From Chitinophaga ginsengisegetis (GTDB lineage Bacteria > Bacteroidota > Bacteroidia > Chitinophagales > Chitinophagaceae): 64,000 nt of DNA. The stretch lies in assembly GCF_900168065.1 (NCBI RefSeq), contig NZ_FUZZ01000003.1:806001-870000 (forward strand), read 5' to 3'. A program made the translations under genes and the position numbers. The notes under the pieces are model-generated. The model was not told where the DNA came from. It worked only from the letters and a program-made list of their open reading frames with translations, and made no database searches. The stretch's first letter is position 1. Each line of letters opens with the position of its first letter. Shown here piece after piece: positions 10,401 to 18,748 of this stretch.

Positions 10401-10912
10401 GTAGTTACATTTCTTCGCCAGAATTTATTCAGTTCGTTTTCAATGACCGGTGTAAGATCGGGCACCATCGTAGCGCCAAACAGTTGGTTAGTTTCAAACG
10501 CAAATTCATTCAGTGTTTGCTGGCAGAAGCCATGAATGGTAAGTACGGAAGTTTCATCGAGCAGCAGGATGGCATCGCGCAGGAGCTGTTGTACCGGGCG
10601 TGGATCATCGAAGTCGATTACGCTGAACACCAGGTCCATGATTTTCTGATCGCTGATTTCCTGTCCGCGGCTTACTTTGTATGCCTGCCGGATGAACAGC
10701 CGGATCCTTTCTTCCAGTTCTGCCACGGCAGCGCGGGTGAAGGTAACCATCAGGATTTCTTTGACAGACAGCTTTTGTTCCAGTATCAGCCGTAGTACCA
10801 GTATGGCGATGGAGTACGTTTTACCGGTGCCGGCGCTGGCCTCAATGAGGTTGCTGCCTTCCAGCGGAACGGTACCTGCGTCAAACTGTTTATATATAAT
10901 GCTATCGATCAT
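7493..10912 (-). CDS. recB: RecBCD subunit RecB (UvrD-type helicase-nuclease)
   Basis: A 1139-residue RecB homologue: an ATP-dependent 3'-5' helicase and nuclease of the exonuclease V complex, processing double-strand breaks. Walker A ASAGTGKT is at residues 25-32, followed by the motif Ia-like MVTFTRAAVAELEERIR. VDEFQDTD (motif II), IGDPKQSIYAWR (motif III), YDMNQNFRSS (IV) and VTIHKSKGLEY (V) are all visible. The C-terminal RecB-family nuclease signature, GKVDLFF followed by ILDWKSNYLG, is at about residues 1030-1050. Its ATG overlaps the recC stop by 4 bases (ATGA), so translation is coupled. It is last in the recD-recC-recB operon. Confidence 0.95.
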   Translation of the reverse strand: MIDSIIYKQFDAGTVPLEGSNLIEASAGTGKTYSIAILVLRLILEQKLSVKEILMVTFTRAAVAELEERIRLFIRQAYKVSRGQEISDQKIMDLVFSVIDFDDPRPVQQLLRDAILLLDETSVLTIHGFCQQTLNEFAFETNQLFGATMVPDLTPVIENELNKFWRRNVTTLNASLLEQIWEEDMKTEMLNVIKEHLSGKKFLGYREDTPDDISETLQEQWMQELQQLIAKEQEAIENMYAGITANSEQLAAACAANRHTKNDWPDLIAEPAELVRKIKAKRKEKAKFIDAVFPDLLAEIDQVEALTKQLEEHQQLIRRQVYYAAIKEISEQVRAFKERSNMMGYDDLINNLHTALVKNNNEELIASLQSKYKAVFVDEFQDTDKEQFEIFDRAFGQNTILFYIGDPKQSIYAWRKADIFTYFNARNGVQHVYDMNQNFRSSENMIRAMNVFFEPTPGFPTFDFAEESDSIDYIQVHSPDNNRKGYLYKGSTPEVPIEVIACDKKETICNSVAAQIAQLLLDKSYRIENKEGARAIVPSDIGILVRTGQEGRDIKHALAKLGIPAVTIDEAKVLRSAEAQQLLHLLEAMETPDRSSINRALLGSFTGYNSQTILQLDDETMLDLFGKYRTLWQRDGAYTALMEFIADFSVRQVLLDGHTENGERIITNLYQLSELVHQVQSRKNLSMRDLISWLKRGIDGMTTEGDEYAQRVESDEDAVNIVTIHKSKGLEYKIVMAPFLDFVEKSKIEFVSFRDPATGDYLGTQKALLTEEQLKAYQHQQEQENRRLIYVAITRAVYKCYLFKNTYYAFKDSSLSVFLKALAAEPPDASLIQLQGPLPEVPTENYRQQINKGQLAVNRAPVSFHLQEQNWRKMSYTMLAAKAEHQPRVRSFQQPDPYDNFIFTTLRRGAKTGNLLHFIFESINFSDSSKWEHWLEEAIRKFVPGQREVYLERLNEMLQHVIYSTIHIDGASFQLASVGRHQRLAEFEFDFPVPVFKSNLLNNLSDDQVSVSVKRFSEYSNQELEGIMNGKVDLFFEHQGKYYILDWKSNYLGNSVADYDAAGLAAAMNENNYHLQYFIYTVAVKKYLESRIPGFNYEKQFGGVIYCFVRGVRNVSGQGIFTTKPDLKKIRLLESLLTK

Positions 10913-13900
10913 TTCTCTTTGTCTGGTGTTTCTAAATAGGCCGGCAGCAAGGTTGTTAACGGCAATATCAGCAGCTCATAAATATCGAGGTAGCCGGTCA
11001 GCGCTTCTTCTTTCTCAAAAAATCCCTGTTCATATACCTGTACAAGATAAGGGTCCGGCGATTCCTGCCGGTCGATCATCCCGGATATTTTGTCCCTGAA
11101 TTTTTTAAGGTCCATGGAGAGCCATTCTTTTTCCGTGATCTCCAGGTCAGGATAAAAGGATATTATTTTGCTGAAGCCTGTCTTATAAACTTTTACAATT
11201 TCTGTTAACCGCCTTAATGCTTCTTCAGGTGTTAACGGAATTGCCTGGAAAGCGTCTTCTTTTTTAGCGCCGGAAATATAGCAGAGGTCTGTTACCACGC
11301 CTGCCGCTTTTCCTGCAAGATAACGGAGATAGGCTTCCACCAGGTATTTGCTCTCTTTCTTCGACCACGACATCTGTACCAGGGTTTGATCAAAGATGCG
11401 GAGATTTCCTTTCAACATACTGTCATCTACCGTTAATTCAACGGAGATGCGTTTTTCTTCTGCACCTTTGGTAACGGCTTCATACAGGCTGCGTACGGGT
11501 ACTACCAGTTCTTCCATTTTCTGTATGGCAACAGCGGCCATATTGCGGAGCGGCAGCTTACCTTTCTTTACCAGCGTGGTTTGCAGCGTGTTCTTTTTAT
11601 CGCCGGCTGCCGGGAGCAGTTCATTTTTAACAGACCATTGCTGCAGCCTGTTCAAACTAAAGATCTCCGTTTCGCTGAGCAGCAGCTGGCTGTCGTTGTA
11701 ACGGATGCCCAGCACTTTGTTGTAGTAGGCCCGGAAAGGATTTTTAAAGAAGCTGATCAGTTCTTCCAGGGTAATTTCTTCAAAGGTTAAGGGAGTAGTA
11801 ATTTTATTTTCGTTGAGATATGTTTTTTTGCCGGTGTCCTTATTGCTCAGATAGGAAAAAAGACGGCTGTCGGTACCGGCATATTTCCTGCTGAAGCTTT
11901 GTAAAGGTTGTAACGTAACCAGCTCGCTGCGCACGGCTTCCGGCGCTGCGGTACCGGCTTCTATATAATCCACCAGTTCATCTACCAGCACAGATGGCGG
12001 AAGATCGGTATTATCTTTTGCATCTTTCCCGATATAGCTGATGTACAGGTATTCCTTTGCCGAAAGCAGGGTTTCGAGGAACAGGTGTTTATCATTTTCT
12101 TTCACATTACGGTCGCCTTTTTGCCGGTCTTTTTCCATGAGGTTGAAGCTCGACTTATTCTCGCGGCGGGGAAATTTATTGTAGTTCAGTCCCATCAGCG
12201 CTACCACTTTGAAGGGGATACTACGCATAGGAATGAGGGAGCAGAAAGTAACGCCGCCGTTTACGAACAATCCTGCGCGGGTGCTGCCGGTGAGCGTATC
12301 CAGGAAGCTGTGGCTAAACACTTCGAAGGTTACTTTTTCACTCATAAATTCATTCAGCGCGTTGTAGGCGGTGAGTTGTTTGATGAGGGTGTTGTAGTCT
12401 TCATCAATATCGTCTACCGGTTCGTATACAATGTTATGCAATACCCTTTCGGTGTAGGCTACCCACTCCACAATGGTGCGTGGACGCCGCCTGTCGAGGA
12501 TGGACGACATCAGCACTTCCGCAAAATGACAGAAGCGGATTACATCGTGTGCGTCGCTGCCTTCGGTAATATCCAATGGGAAGAAGCTGTCTTCCCCGAG
12601 GCCGTATTCTTCTTCCCCACTCATACAAATACCAAACATAATCCGTTGGATACCGTATTGCCAGCTTACGAAATGTGTTTCTTCCTTTTTGCTGCCGTTG
12701 ATGCCAAAGCGGATATTGGCGGCTTCAATGATCCGGCGGATGAGTACCGGGTCCTGGAGGTTAAAGCGTTTGCGGATATAGGAGAAGTCGAGCAACTGCA
12801 TCACCGCTTCCGATTTGAAGTTCTCCTCATTCATGGTGAGGATGGCGTGCAGGGCGTTAAAGAGATTGTCGTTGTCGGTGTAGCTTTCATCTGCAATCGT
12901 ATACCGGAAGGTATAAGGCGCGTTGTTGAAAACGGCTTTGATATAGGGTGCATACGCATCTATATCGCTAACCATTACCACGATGTCGCGGGGAGATAAT
13001 GCTTCTTTCCGCTGCGCCACCAGGTGTACCAGGTAGTTGTAGAGTACTTCCACTTCGCGGGCTACGGTGTAGCAGGCGTTGATGGTAATGGAGCCATCGC
13101 TGATATCTTGTGGTGTGATCAGTTGGCGGTCGGCGGTGGTGGCTGCTGCGGTGAAAATATCGTGTTGTATTTTATGCAGGAGGCTATCCGGTTCCGGTTC
13201 CACGGTATCAATTTCTTCATAGGCGTTGATGAATGCATCGTATGCAAAGAAGAGGCCGAAGCTGTCCTGTATAACCCGTCCCCAGCCGGTGAGCAGGGCG
13301 TTGCCGGCTTTGGAGTCCTGGATATCTTTGAGTCCTTTCTGCCGCCAGCGGGCCAGTTGTTTTTCGTTGCGGTCGTCGAACCAGAATACAACCGGTGAAG
13401 GGTTGATGATATGAAAATGTACATCTATAAAAGACGACAGTTCATGCAGGATTTTTACGTGATAGGCGGTGATGATGGACAAGCCAAACAGGTGTACTAC
13501 CGGCATACGGGTTAATAATCCTGTTTTGGGGCTGTTGCTGCGCAGTGCGTCGAGGATAAAATTTCCTACGATGGTTTTATCCGGAAGCGAGCCACCGGAG
13601 AGTTGTTTTACTTTTACCCAGAGCCAGTGCTGCCATCCGGCGGTGGCCAGTTCAGGGGTATCGGTAAAGGTCCATGCCTGGATCATTTCCGGGCGGTATA
13701 CCTGGTACTGGTCGAATAAGTCGGCTACTTTTTCCGCGAGGGCCATACGTTTCAGGTCACTTTCCGATTCTTCTGCGGTATAGTAGGCGGCAACTTTCGG
13801 GTATTTGGCGATGAATTCTTCCTGGCCGAGCAGTTTAAATACCAGCCAGCTGAGGTTTTGCGGGGACAGTACTTCTGAATGCGGACCGCCCAGCACTACG

Positions 13901-14118
13901 TACAACTGGTAGAGCAGGTCGTTGGGCTTCATGAAGCGGCAGTTGGCCGCAATGCCCAGAAGGTTGGCCAGCTGGAGTTTCAGCCAGTTGTTCATCCCTT
14001 CCGTTTGGGTAATGATATAGTGAGGTTGGAACACGCTGTTGCCTGCATCGCGGAGGTTTTGCGCCAGCCCGGATGATAAACTGTTCAGTGAGTTCGAAAC
14101 TTTTAAAAACAATGCCAT
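10909..14118 (-). CDS. recC: RecBCD subunit RecC (gamma)
   Basis: A 1069-residue RecC homologue, the subunit that splits the duplex and, in Escherichia coli, scans for Chi. The N-terminal IITQTEGMNNWLKLQLA segment and the later FCSLIPMRSIPFKVVALMGLN segment are characteristic. RecC carries inactivated helicase folds, and no intact Walker A is seen, as expected. The C-terminal part has the degenerate nuclease-like fold. It lies 45 bp after recD and overlaps recB by 4 bp. The Chi sequence of this organism cannot be deduced. Confidence 0.92.
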   Translation of the reverse strand: MALFLKVSNSLNSLSSGLAQNLRDAGNSVFQPHYIITQTEGMNNWLKLQLANLLGIAANCRFMKPNDLLYQLYVVLGGPHSEVLSPQNLSWLVFKLLGQEEFIAKYPKVAAYYTAEESESDLKRMALAEKVADLFDQYQVYRPEMIQAWTFTDTPELATAGWQHWLWVKVKQLSGGSLPDKTIVGNFILDALRSNSPKTGLLTRMPVVHLFGLSIITAYHVKILHELSSFIDVHFHIINPSPVVFWFDDRNEKQLARWRQKGLKDIQDSKAGNALLTGWGRVIQDSFGLFFAYDAFINAYEEIDTVEPEPDSLLHKIQHDIFTAAATTADRQLITPQDISDGSITINACYTVAREVEVLYNYLVHLVAQRKEALSPRDIVVMVSDIDAYAPYIKAVFNNAPYTFRYTIADESYTDNDNLFNALHAILTMNEENFKSEAVMQLLDFSYIRKRFNLQDPVLIRRIIEAANIRFGINGSKKEETHFVSWQYGIQRIMFGICMSGEEEYGLGEDSFFPLDITEGSDAHDVIRFCHFAEVLMSSILDRRRPRTIVEWVAYTERVLHNIVYEPVDDIDEDYNTLIKQLTAYNALNEFMSEKVTFEVFSHSFLDTLTGSTRAGLFVNGGVTFCSLIPMRSIPFKVVALMGLNYNKFPRRENKSSFNLMEKDRQKGDRNVKENDKHLFLETLLSAKEYLYISYIGKDAKDNTDLPPSVLVDELVDYIEAGTAAPEAVRSELVTLQPLQSFSRKYAGTDSRLFSYLSNKDTGKKTYLNENKITTPLTFEEITLEELISFFKNPFRAYYNKVLGIRYNDSQLLLSETEIFSLNRLQQWSVKNELLPAAGDKKNTLQTTLVKKGKLPLRNMAAVAIQKMEELVVPVRSLYEAVTKGAEEKRISVELTVDDSMLKGNLRIFDQTLVQMSWSKKESKYLVEAYLRYLAGKAAGVVTDLCYISGAKKEDAFQAIPLTPEEALRRLTEIVKVYKTGFSKIISFYPDLEITEKEWLSMDLKKFRDKISGMIDRQESPDPYLVQVYEQGFFEKEEALTGYLDIYELLILPLTTLLPAYLETPDKEK

Positions 14119-14163
14119 TGATAAGTTCTTTGTTTGTACTCCGCCATTCCCGAAGCAGATGAT

Positions 14164-15984
14164 TTAATTTACTGCTGTATTCACTTCCCTGAACCTCGAG
14201 GCGATGCCGGAGGCTCTTTCCACGAAACGTTCTGCTGCCATGAGTATTACCTCCGGCGTTCCCTGTACATACACTTTATTTTTTGCGCGGCTTACAGCGG
14301 TGTACAGCAGTTCCCTGGTGAGAATGGGTACATCGGTGGTATCCGGCAATAGTACCAGTACTTCTCCGAATTCGGAGCCCTGGCTTTTGTGGATGGTCAT
14401 GGCAAAGGCGGTTTCTGCCTGGGTTAAGTAACCGGGCAGCACGGCTTTTAATGCGCCGGTACTGTCTTCAAACCAGGCAAGGAGTACTCCGTTTTCATCT
14501 GCGCGGATGATGCCGGTGTCGCCGTTGAATAGGCCATGCTCATAATAGTTACGGGTAAGGATCACCGGGCGGTTTTCATAGAATTCCGTATTGGTGGTGA
14601 TCAGTTTTTTATCAAATAAATACTTTTCTATTTGTTTGTTGACGGCGTATAATCCCTGCGGGCCCTCTCTCACGGCGGTGAGTACACGTTGCGCGTTGAG
14701 GAGTTTGAGCGCGGTGGCAATATCTTTTTCTGCGATGAAGGCGGCGTAGCCGGCAATGAAGTCTTCGAACAGTGGTACCGAAGCTTCCGGGTCAACGATT
14801 ACCTGTTCATCTGCCGAAGGCGGAAAAAAAGAAGTAATTACCGGTACATTATTACTGATGATGGCCTTACTGAATTTACCAATGCCTTTGTTGCCGGTGA
14901 AACGGTGACTGCGCCGCAGTTCCACGAGGTGCTGGAACAAAGGGTGATGATCATCATTTTGTTCCGCGGTAGCGGGGATATGCCGGTTTTGCTCCGGCAT
15001 AAAACTGTTGATCAGCTGCCGGCGGGTGGCAGTAAAGCGGTTCAGGTGTTCCTGTGCCTGGCAGAGATCTCCGAACAAGCTGCCGGCTTCCACGGAGGCC
15101 AGCTGGTCCTTGTCGCCCAGCAAAATGAGGCGGGTATCCGGGTGGATGGCGTCCAGCAGTTTGGCGAACAACGCCACATCTATCATGGAGCACTCATCAA
15201 TGATCACTACATCGTAGTTGAGCGGATTGTCTTTATTGTGCCTGAAGTACGGACTGCCGTTGATAGATTTCAGCAAACGGTGTATGGTAGCCGGTTGCAG
15301 CAGCCGGAATTTTTCAGTGATGTGCGCATCTACTTCGATGGTAGTATTGCGCAGGCTTTCCGCCATGCGGGCGGCGGCTTTACCGGTAGGCGCTGCCAGC
15401 GCTACTTTCAGCGCCGGATCAGTAGCAAACAGGATAGCCAGTATTTTAGCAACGGTGGTGGTTTTTCCCGTACCCGGGCCACCGGTGATGATGGTGAAAT
15501 TATTCAATACCCCGGTAATGGCGGCTGCCAGCTGCCAGTCGGCCGGATCGTTATTATCACCGCTGCTGGCGGTACCGGCAAACAGTTTACTGATCAGCGG
15601 CTGTTGTTGTTGCAGCAGGGTAATCCTTTCGGGCAGGTATGTTTTTTCCTTTACCAGGAAATCGCGGATCCGCTGGAGGAATTCTGTTTCATACCGGAAA
15701 TAGCGTTGCAGGTACAGCCGGTTCTGGTAAATCACAAAGGGTTGTTTATCGTTGCCCTGTGTACCTATCAGTGGAATGCTTTCCAGGAGCTGATTGCTGG
15801 TTTCTATTTTTTGATAAGACTCCGGGAGATTTTCTTTTTCTGCGGCTATTTTATCGAGATGAAGACAGATGTGTCCTTCGCTACCTTTCTTTGATAACAG
15901 ATAAGCATACGGTTTCAGCGCCGGTATATCAAAATACTCGGCAAATTGCTGGTGTACATCATTTAAGGTGGGTATGTTTCGCAT
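14164..15984 (-). CDS. recD: RecBCD subunit RecD (alpha)
   Basis: A 606-residue SF1B helicase (5'-3') of the RecBCD complex. Walker A GGPGTGKTTTV is at about residues 167-177, Walker B is VVIIDECSM, LILLGDKDQLASVEAG follows, and the C-terminal motif FAMTIHKSQGSEF marks the UvrD_C_2 fold. It is the first gene of the recDCB operon, reading away from the barrel gene at 16,082, so the promoter should lie in the 97-bp divergent gap. Confidence 0.94.
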   Translation of the reverse strand: MRNIPTLNDVHQQFAEYFDIPALKPYAYLLSKKGSEGHICLHLDKIAAEKENLPESYQKIETSNQLLESIPLIGTQGNDKQPFVIYQNRLYLQRYFRYETEFLQRIRDFLVKEKTYLPERITLLQQQQPLISKLFAGTASSGDNNDPADWQLAAAITGVLNNFTIITGGPGTGKTTTVAKILAILFATDPALKVALAAPTGKAAARMAESLRNTTIEVDAHITEKFRLLQPATIHRLLKSINGSPYFRHNKDNPLNYDVVIIDECSMIDVALFAKLLDAIHPDTRLILLGDKDQLASVEAGSLFGDLCQAQEHLNRFTATRRQLINSFMPEQNRHIPATAEQNDDHHPLFQHLVELRRSHRFTGNKGIGKFSKAIISNNVPVITSFFPPSADEQVIVDPEASVPLFEDFIAGYAAFIAEKDIATALKLLNAQRVLTAVREGPQGLYAVNKQIEKYLFDKKLITTNTEFYENRPVILTRNYYEHGLFNGDTGIIRADENGVLLAWFEDSTGALKAVLPGYLTQAETAFAMTIHKSQGSEFGEVLVLLPDTTDVPILTRELLYTAVSRAKNKVYVQGTPEVILMAAERFVERASGIASRFREVNTAVN

Positions 15985-16081
15985 TCTTATCCGGACACTT
16001 GAAAAGATTAAAGTACAACTTTTTCTGCTTCCCCTGAAACACTATATATTGCGGGGATTCTAAACCTATTTTCTATACACT

Positions 16082-16639
16082 ATGCCAAAGAAATTGCTAT
16101 CCCTTAGCACTATTTTTTTATTTGTTTGTTTGCATGCCAGCGCTCAGGAAGATCTCTGGAGAAAACCAGGTCAGTTGAAAGCAAATATTTCCCTGGTGGG
16201 CGTTAATGCAAATTACGAATTGCGTTTGTTAAAATATGCAACCCTTAACCTGGAAGCGGGAATTGAAATGGGAGTTTCCTATTCTAATGGTAGCTATTTA
16301 GGAGAAGAATGGGAGTTTGCGCTTTATCCGGTTTTTTCGGCGGAGTTCAGGCAATACTATGGTATTGCCCGGCGGGCTGAACGGAATAAACGGATAGATA
16401 ATAATGCCGGAAATTTTTTCAGTTTCACGGGAGGCTACCAGGGCAGTCCTATTACGACTACGGACTATTATTCTCCCCGGGGTACGACTGTTTTTACACC
16501 CGCGTGGGGGATGCAGCGCAGCTGGGGCCGTCATTTTAGTTTTGAAGGCCGCTTCGGTGTTTCCTTTGTGACGGACGATGGTTACAGTAATTCGGTATAT
16601 CCCAGTGTGCGCATCAACTTTGGCTATGTAATTTTGTAA
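16082..16639 (+). CDS. Putative outer-membrane beta-barrel protein
   Basis: A 185-residue protein with a clear signal peptide ending HASAQ. The mature chain alternates hydrophobic and polar residues in amphipathic strands (LKANISLVGVNANYELRL, ATLNLEAGIEMG, ALYPVFSAEFRQYY) and closes with VRINFGYVIL, a C-terminal strand suited to barrel assembly. No enzymatic motif is seen. I do not recognise a specific family. It may be a small porin-like or transport-associated barrel. Confidence 0.6.
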   Translation: MPKKLLSLSTIFLFVCLHASAQEDLWRKPGQLKANISLVGVNANYELRLLKYATLNLEAGIEMGVSYSNGSYLGEEWEFALYPVFSAEFRQYYGIARRAERNKRIDNNAGNFFSFTGGYQGSPITTTDYYSPRGTTVFTPAWGMQRSWGRHFSFEGRFGVSFVTDDGYSNSVYPSVRINFGYVIL

Positions 16640-16662
16640 ATTAGCTGCTTAAACAGTGAGAT

Positions 16663-17058
16663 ATGTCATCCAGGATAGTTAAGCAGGTAATAGTGATGCG
16701 CAAGGATCTGAACATGCGTAAAGGAAAAATGATTGCACAGGGTGCACATGCTTCGATTGCTTTTTTAACGCGGCATGCCACCATCAGCGGGCATACGTTG
16801 CAAACCAATATCAGGAATCCGGAAGAGGTATCGGAGTGGATGACGAAGGGGTTTACAAAGATTTGTTTGTCGGTAGATTCTGAAGAAGACCTGGAGCGGG
16901 TGTACCAGCAGGCGGTGGAAGATGGGTTGAATGCTACGTTGATCACGGATTCGGGGTTAACAGAATTTGGTGGTGTGCCCACCAAAACCTGCTGTGCCAT
17001 CGGGCCTAATTCAAACGAGGAGATAGACCGGATCACGAAGGATCTGAAATTGCTTTAG
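16663..17058 (+). CDS. pth2: Peptidyl-tRNA hydrolase, PTH2 family
   Basis: A 131-residue PTH2-type enzyme, which hydrolyses peptidyl-tRNA released from stalled ribosomes. The family motif KGKMIAQGAHAS is at about residues 21-32; the conserved TLITDSG and the T-x-T-x-x-AIGP end (VPTKTCCAIGP) are present. PTH2 is the archaeal/eukaryotic type, found only in some bacteria, usually in addition to or instead of Pth1. The 3' end overlaps by 4 bp with the convergent ywbE-like gene. Confidence 0.9.
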   Translation: MSSRIVKQVIVMRKDLNMRKGKMIAQGAHASIAFLTRHATISGHTLQTNIRNPEEVSEWMTKGFTKICLSVDSEEDLERVYQQAVEDGLNATLITDSGLTEFGGVPTKTCCAIGPNSNEEIDRITKDLKLL

Positions 17059-17264
17059 TCTTCGTCTCCTACCACGTCTGTTTCCACTACCCTGCCTACC
17101 TGTCCGTCTTCCAGGCGTACTTTGATACCGCGGGAATGATAAGCGGCAGAGGTGAGGAGATCCTTTACAATGCCATAGGTTTTTTTACCGCTGCGTTGAT
17201 CTTTTTTCAGGATGATGGCCACTTCCAGGCCAGGGTAGATATCTTTTCTATATTGTCCGTCCAT
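17055..17264 (-). CDS. ywbE: YwbE family protein
   Basis: A 69-residue protein with the full pattern of the YwbE family (DUF2196): the start R-x-D-I-x-P-G-x-x-V-x-I-I-x-K-x-D-Q-R-S-G is conserved, then G-I-V-K-D-L-L-T and HSRGIKVRL. The fold is probably a small KOW/SH3-like barrel. Its biochemical role is not established. It is convergent with pth2, and a hairpin separates it from the slipin gene. Confidence 0.88.
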   Translation of the reverse strand: MDGQYRKDIYPGLEVAIILKKDQRSGKKTYGIVKDLLTSAAYHSRGIKVRLEDGQVGRVVETDVVGDED

Positions 17265-17287
17265 AACTGCAAAGCTATGGATTTTCT

Positions 17288-17322
17288 AAAAAAGGTGGAT
17301 CATACCATGACCCACCTTTTTT
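17288..17322 (-). terminator. Terminator downstream of the slipin gene
   Basis: An 11-bp perfect stem (AAAAAAGGTGG and its complement) with a 13-nt loop and T-rich flanks, located at the slipin stop codon. It would end transcripts of the tRNA-like/slipin unit on the minus strand. Confidence 0.8.
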
Positions 17323-18415
17323 ATTTAGAGATGAAGATTTGCCGCAGCTGATCTATCAGTACACCGTTTCCGCTGACGCTGATGCTGTTGATCTTTTCCG
17401 CGATTTTTTCCACATACTCCATTTCCTTCAGCTTAAACAGCATGGGATTGTCTTCCATCAGCTTGGCGGTATTCAGCAAGCTCCTGGTGCTGGCAGTTTC
17501 TTCCCTTCGCATGATGATATTGGCCTGTGCTTTTTTTTCGGCTACCAGTACCTGGTTCATGATGTCTTTTACATCACCTGGCAGGATGATATCCCGGATA
17601 CCGAAGCTGGTCACGTTAATGCCGAGAACTTCCGCCTTTGTGCTTACTGCTTTCAGTATAGCCGGCGCGAGGGTATCTTTCTTTTCCAGCAATTCATCGA
17701 AGTTCAGGGCTGCGATATATTCCCGCAAAGCCAGCTGAAACTGTACATACAGCTGTCGTTCGTGTTCCTTGTTTTGCAACAGGGCTTTATTGATATCGGT
17801 TACCCGGTATTGTGCCCATGCATTGATTCGCAGTGCTGCCTTGTCTTTGGTCAGGATTTCCTGGCCATTTACTTCCAGCTGCAACTGGCGGGTATCTATT
17901 TTACTAATGGTGATGGTGATGTTATTCTTCCACCAGCAATAAACGCCGGAGTAGAGGGTCATGGCATACTTACCATCTACCAGCATGATGGCCTGTTCGT
18001 AGTTTTCCACGCTGAAAGATCTTACGTAAGGCGCTACCAGACGGTGGCACAGGGTAGATCTATCTATGTTTTCAGTGATCGCTATTTTAGCGATATCTGC
18101 GCGAACAAATTTATTGTCGATGATATTTTTCCAGAAGGCATATCTGCCGGCGGTCAATACCTGCTTCAGCAATCCATTTTCGTAGTGCAGCACAATTTCG
18201 GTGTCTTTTACTTCCACTACCTGCAATGCGTTGACTACCTCTGCATCCTGCAAGAGGATGTTCAGTTCTACCGGAGCGATGAATGGCTTGTTGATATCGA
18301 AGATGGTTACGTCTTCGTTGATCAGCCAGTGGCGGCCTACCTGCAGCATTCGCTGGTAAACGCCGTTTTTAAAAACCAGGCCTCTTTCGTAGGCGTTGAC
18401 GGTTACTCTTTTCAT
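17321..18415 (-). CDS. Slipin / SPFH (band 7) family protein without membrane anchor
   Basis: A 364-residue SPFH protein. The band-7 core is at about residues 180-330 (LEVNGQEILTKDKAALRINAWAQYRV, ALREYIAALNFDELL, GINVTSFGIRDIILPGDVKDIMNQVLVAEKKAQANIIMRREETA), followed by a helical tail. The N-terminal 150 residues lack the hydrophobic anchor of ordinary slipins. They hold three related segments of the form G-x-Y-x-x-x-x-x-x-G-x-x-W/F (KNGVYQRMLQVGRHW, ENGLLKQVLTAGRYAFWKN, VDGKYAMTLYSGVYCWWKN). Anchor-less slipins of this kind recur next to bacterial RNA-repair genes (RtcB/RtcA) in established genome surveys; no rtc gene is in this window. Upstream on the same strand are the tRNA-like elements at 18,680-19,203, so a common transcript is likely. 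Confidence 0.88.
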   Translation of the reverse strand: MKRVTVNAYERGLVFKNGVYQRMLQVGRHWLINEDVTIFDINKPFIAPVELNILLQDAEVVNALQVVEVKDTEIVLHYENGLLKQVLTAGRYAFWKNIIDNKFVRADIAKIAITENIDRSTLCHRLVAPYVRSFSVENYEQAIMLVDGKYAMTLYSGVYCWWKNNITITISKIDTRQLQLEVNGQEILTKDKAALRINAWAQYRVTDINKALLQNKEHERQLYVQFQLALREYIAALNFDELLEKKDTLAPAILKAVSTKAEVLGINVTSFGIRDIILPGDVKDIMNQVLVAEKKAQANIIMRREETASTRSLLNTAKLMEDNPMLFKLKEMEYVEKIAEKINSISVSGNGVLIDQLRQIFISK

Positions 18416-18679
18416 TTTCTTTCATTTTGGGGGTGTTGATAAAAAAGCCAGTGCTGGTGTCCGGATGGTGAACACGGAAGCAGGTGTTGATCAGTCCTTA
18501 TGCATCAGTTAGGGCGGAAGTGCTAAGTGATGGTAAGGGCCTGATGTGGTTCCTGTTTGCGGGTGTTTGCCAGCCTGCCGGTATCATCCTTTTGATGAGG
18601 TGGCTGGGCAGTGAGCCCTGGCTTTGTTTGTTGTTGTAAAGGATTTACAGTCTTTCTGATTTAATCTCCCTATGAGATT
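18416..18679 (-). other. Leader between tRNA-like array and slipin
   Basis: 264 bp without a convincing gene. On the minus strand there are weak hairpins, for example AATCTC/GAGATT at 18,663-18,679 directly after the permuted element, and a possible 29-codon frame starting at an ATG near 18,585, which I do not consider supported. I see no terminator between the tRNA-like elements and the slipin start, which favours read-through. Confidence 0.5.
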
Positions 18680-18748
18680 GTCTATTGCTCTACCGATGAG
18701 CTACCGTTTTTCAAGGACGGAAAGGATTCGAACCTTCTACCCACAGAC
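18680..18748 (-). ncRNA. tRNA-like element with 3' half before 5' half (circularly permuted layout)
   Basis: On the minus strand the 3' part comes first (18,748-18,714): GTCTGT, 5-nt GGGTA, T-arm GAAGG-TTCGAAT-CCTTT, then CCGTCCT. After three bases (TGA) the 5' part follows (18,710-18,680): AAAACGG, TA, D-arm GCTC-ATCGGTA-GAGC, A, ATAGAC. Rejoined in tRNA order the arms fit canonical lengths: acceptor 5 of 7 pairs (two A.C mismatches), D-stem 4/4, anticodon stem ATAGA/TCTGT 5/5 with one G-U plus a C-G closing pair, variable loop 5, T-stem 5/5. Only positions 33-37 of the anticodon loop are missing, where the break lies. It could be two unrelated tRNA relics, but the cross-pairing argues otherwise. 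Confidence 0.5.

Noticed and set aside
12085..12999. Plus-strand frame of 304 codons
   Set aside because: It is the antisense shadow of recC; the recC protein has the family motifs.
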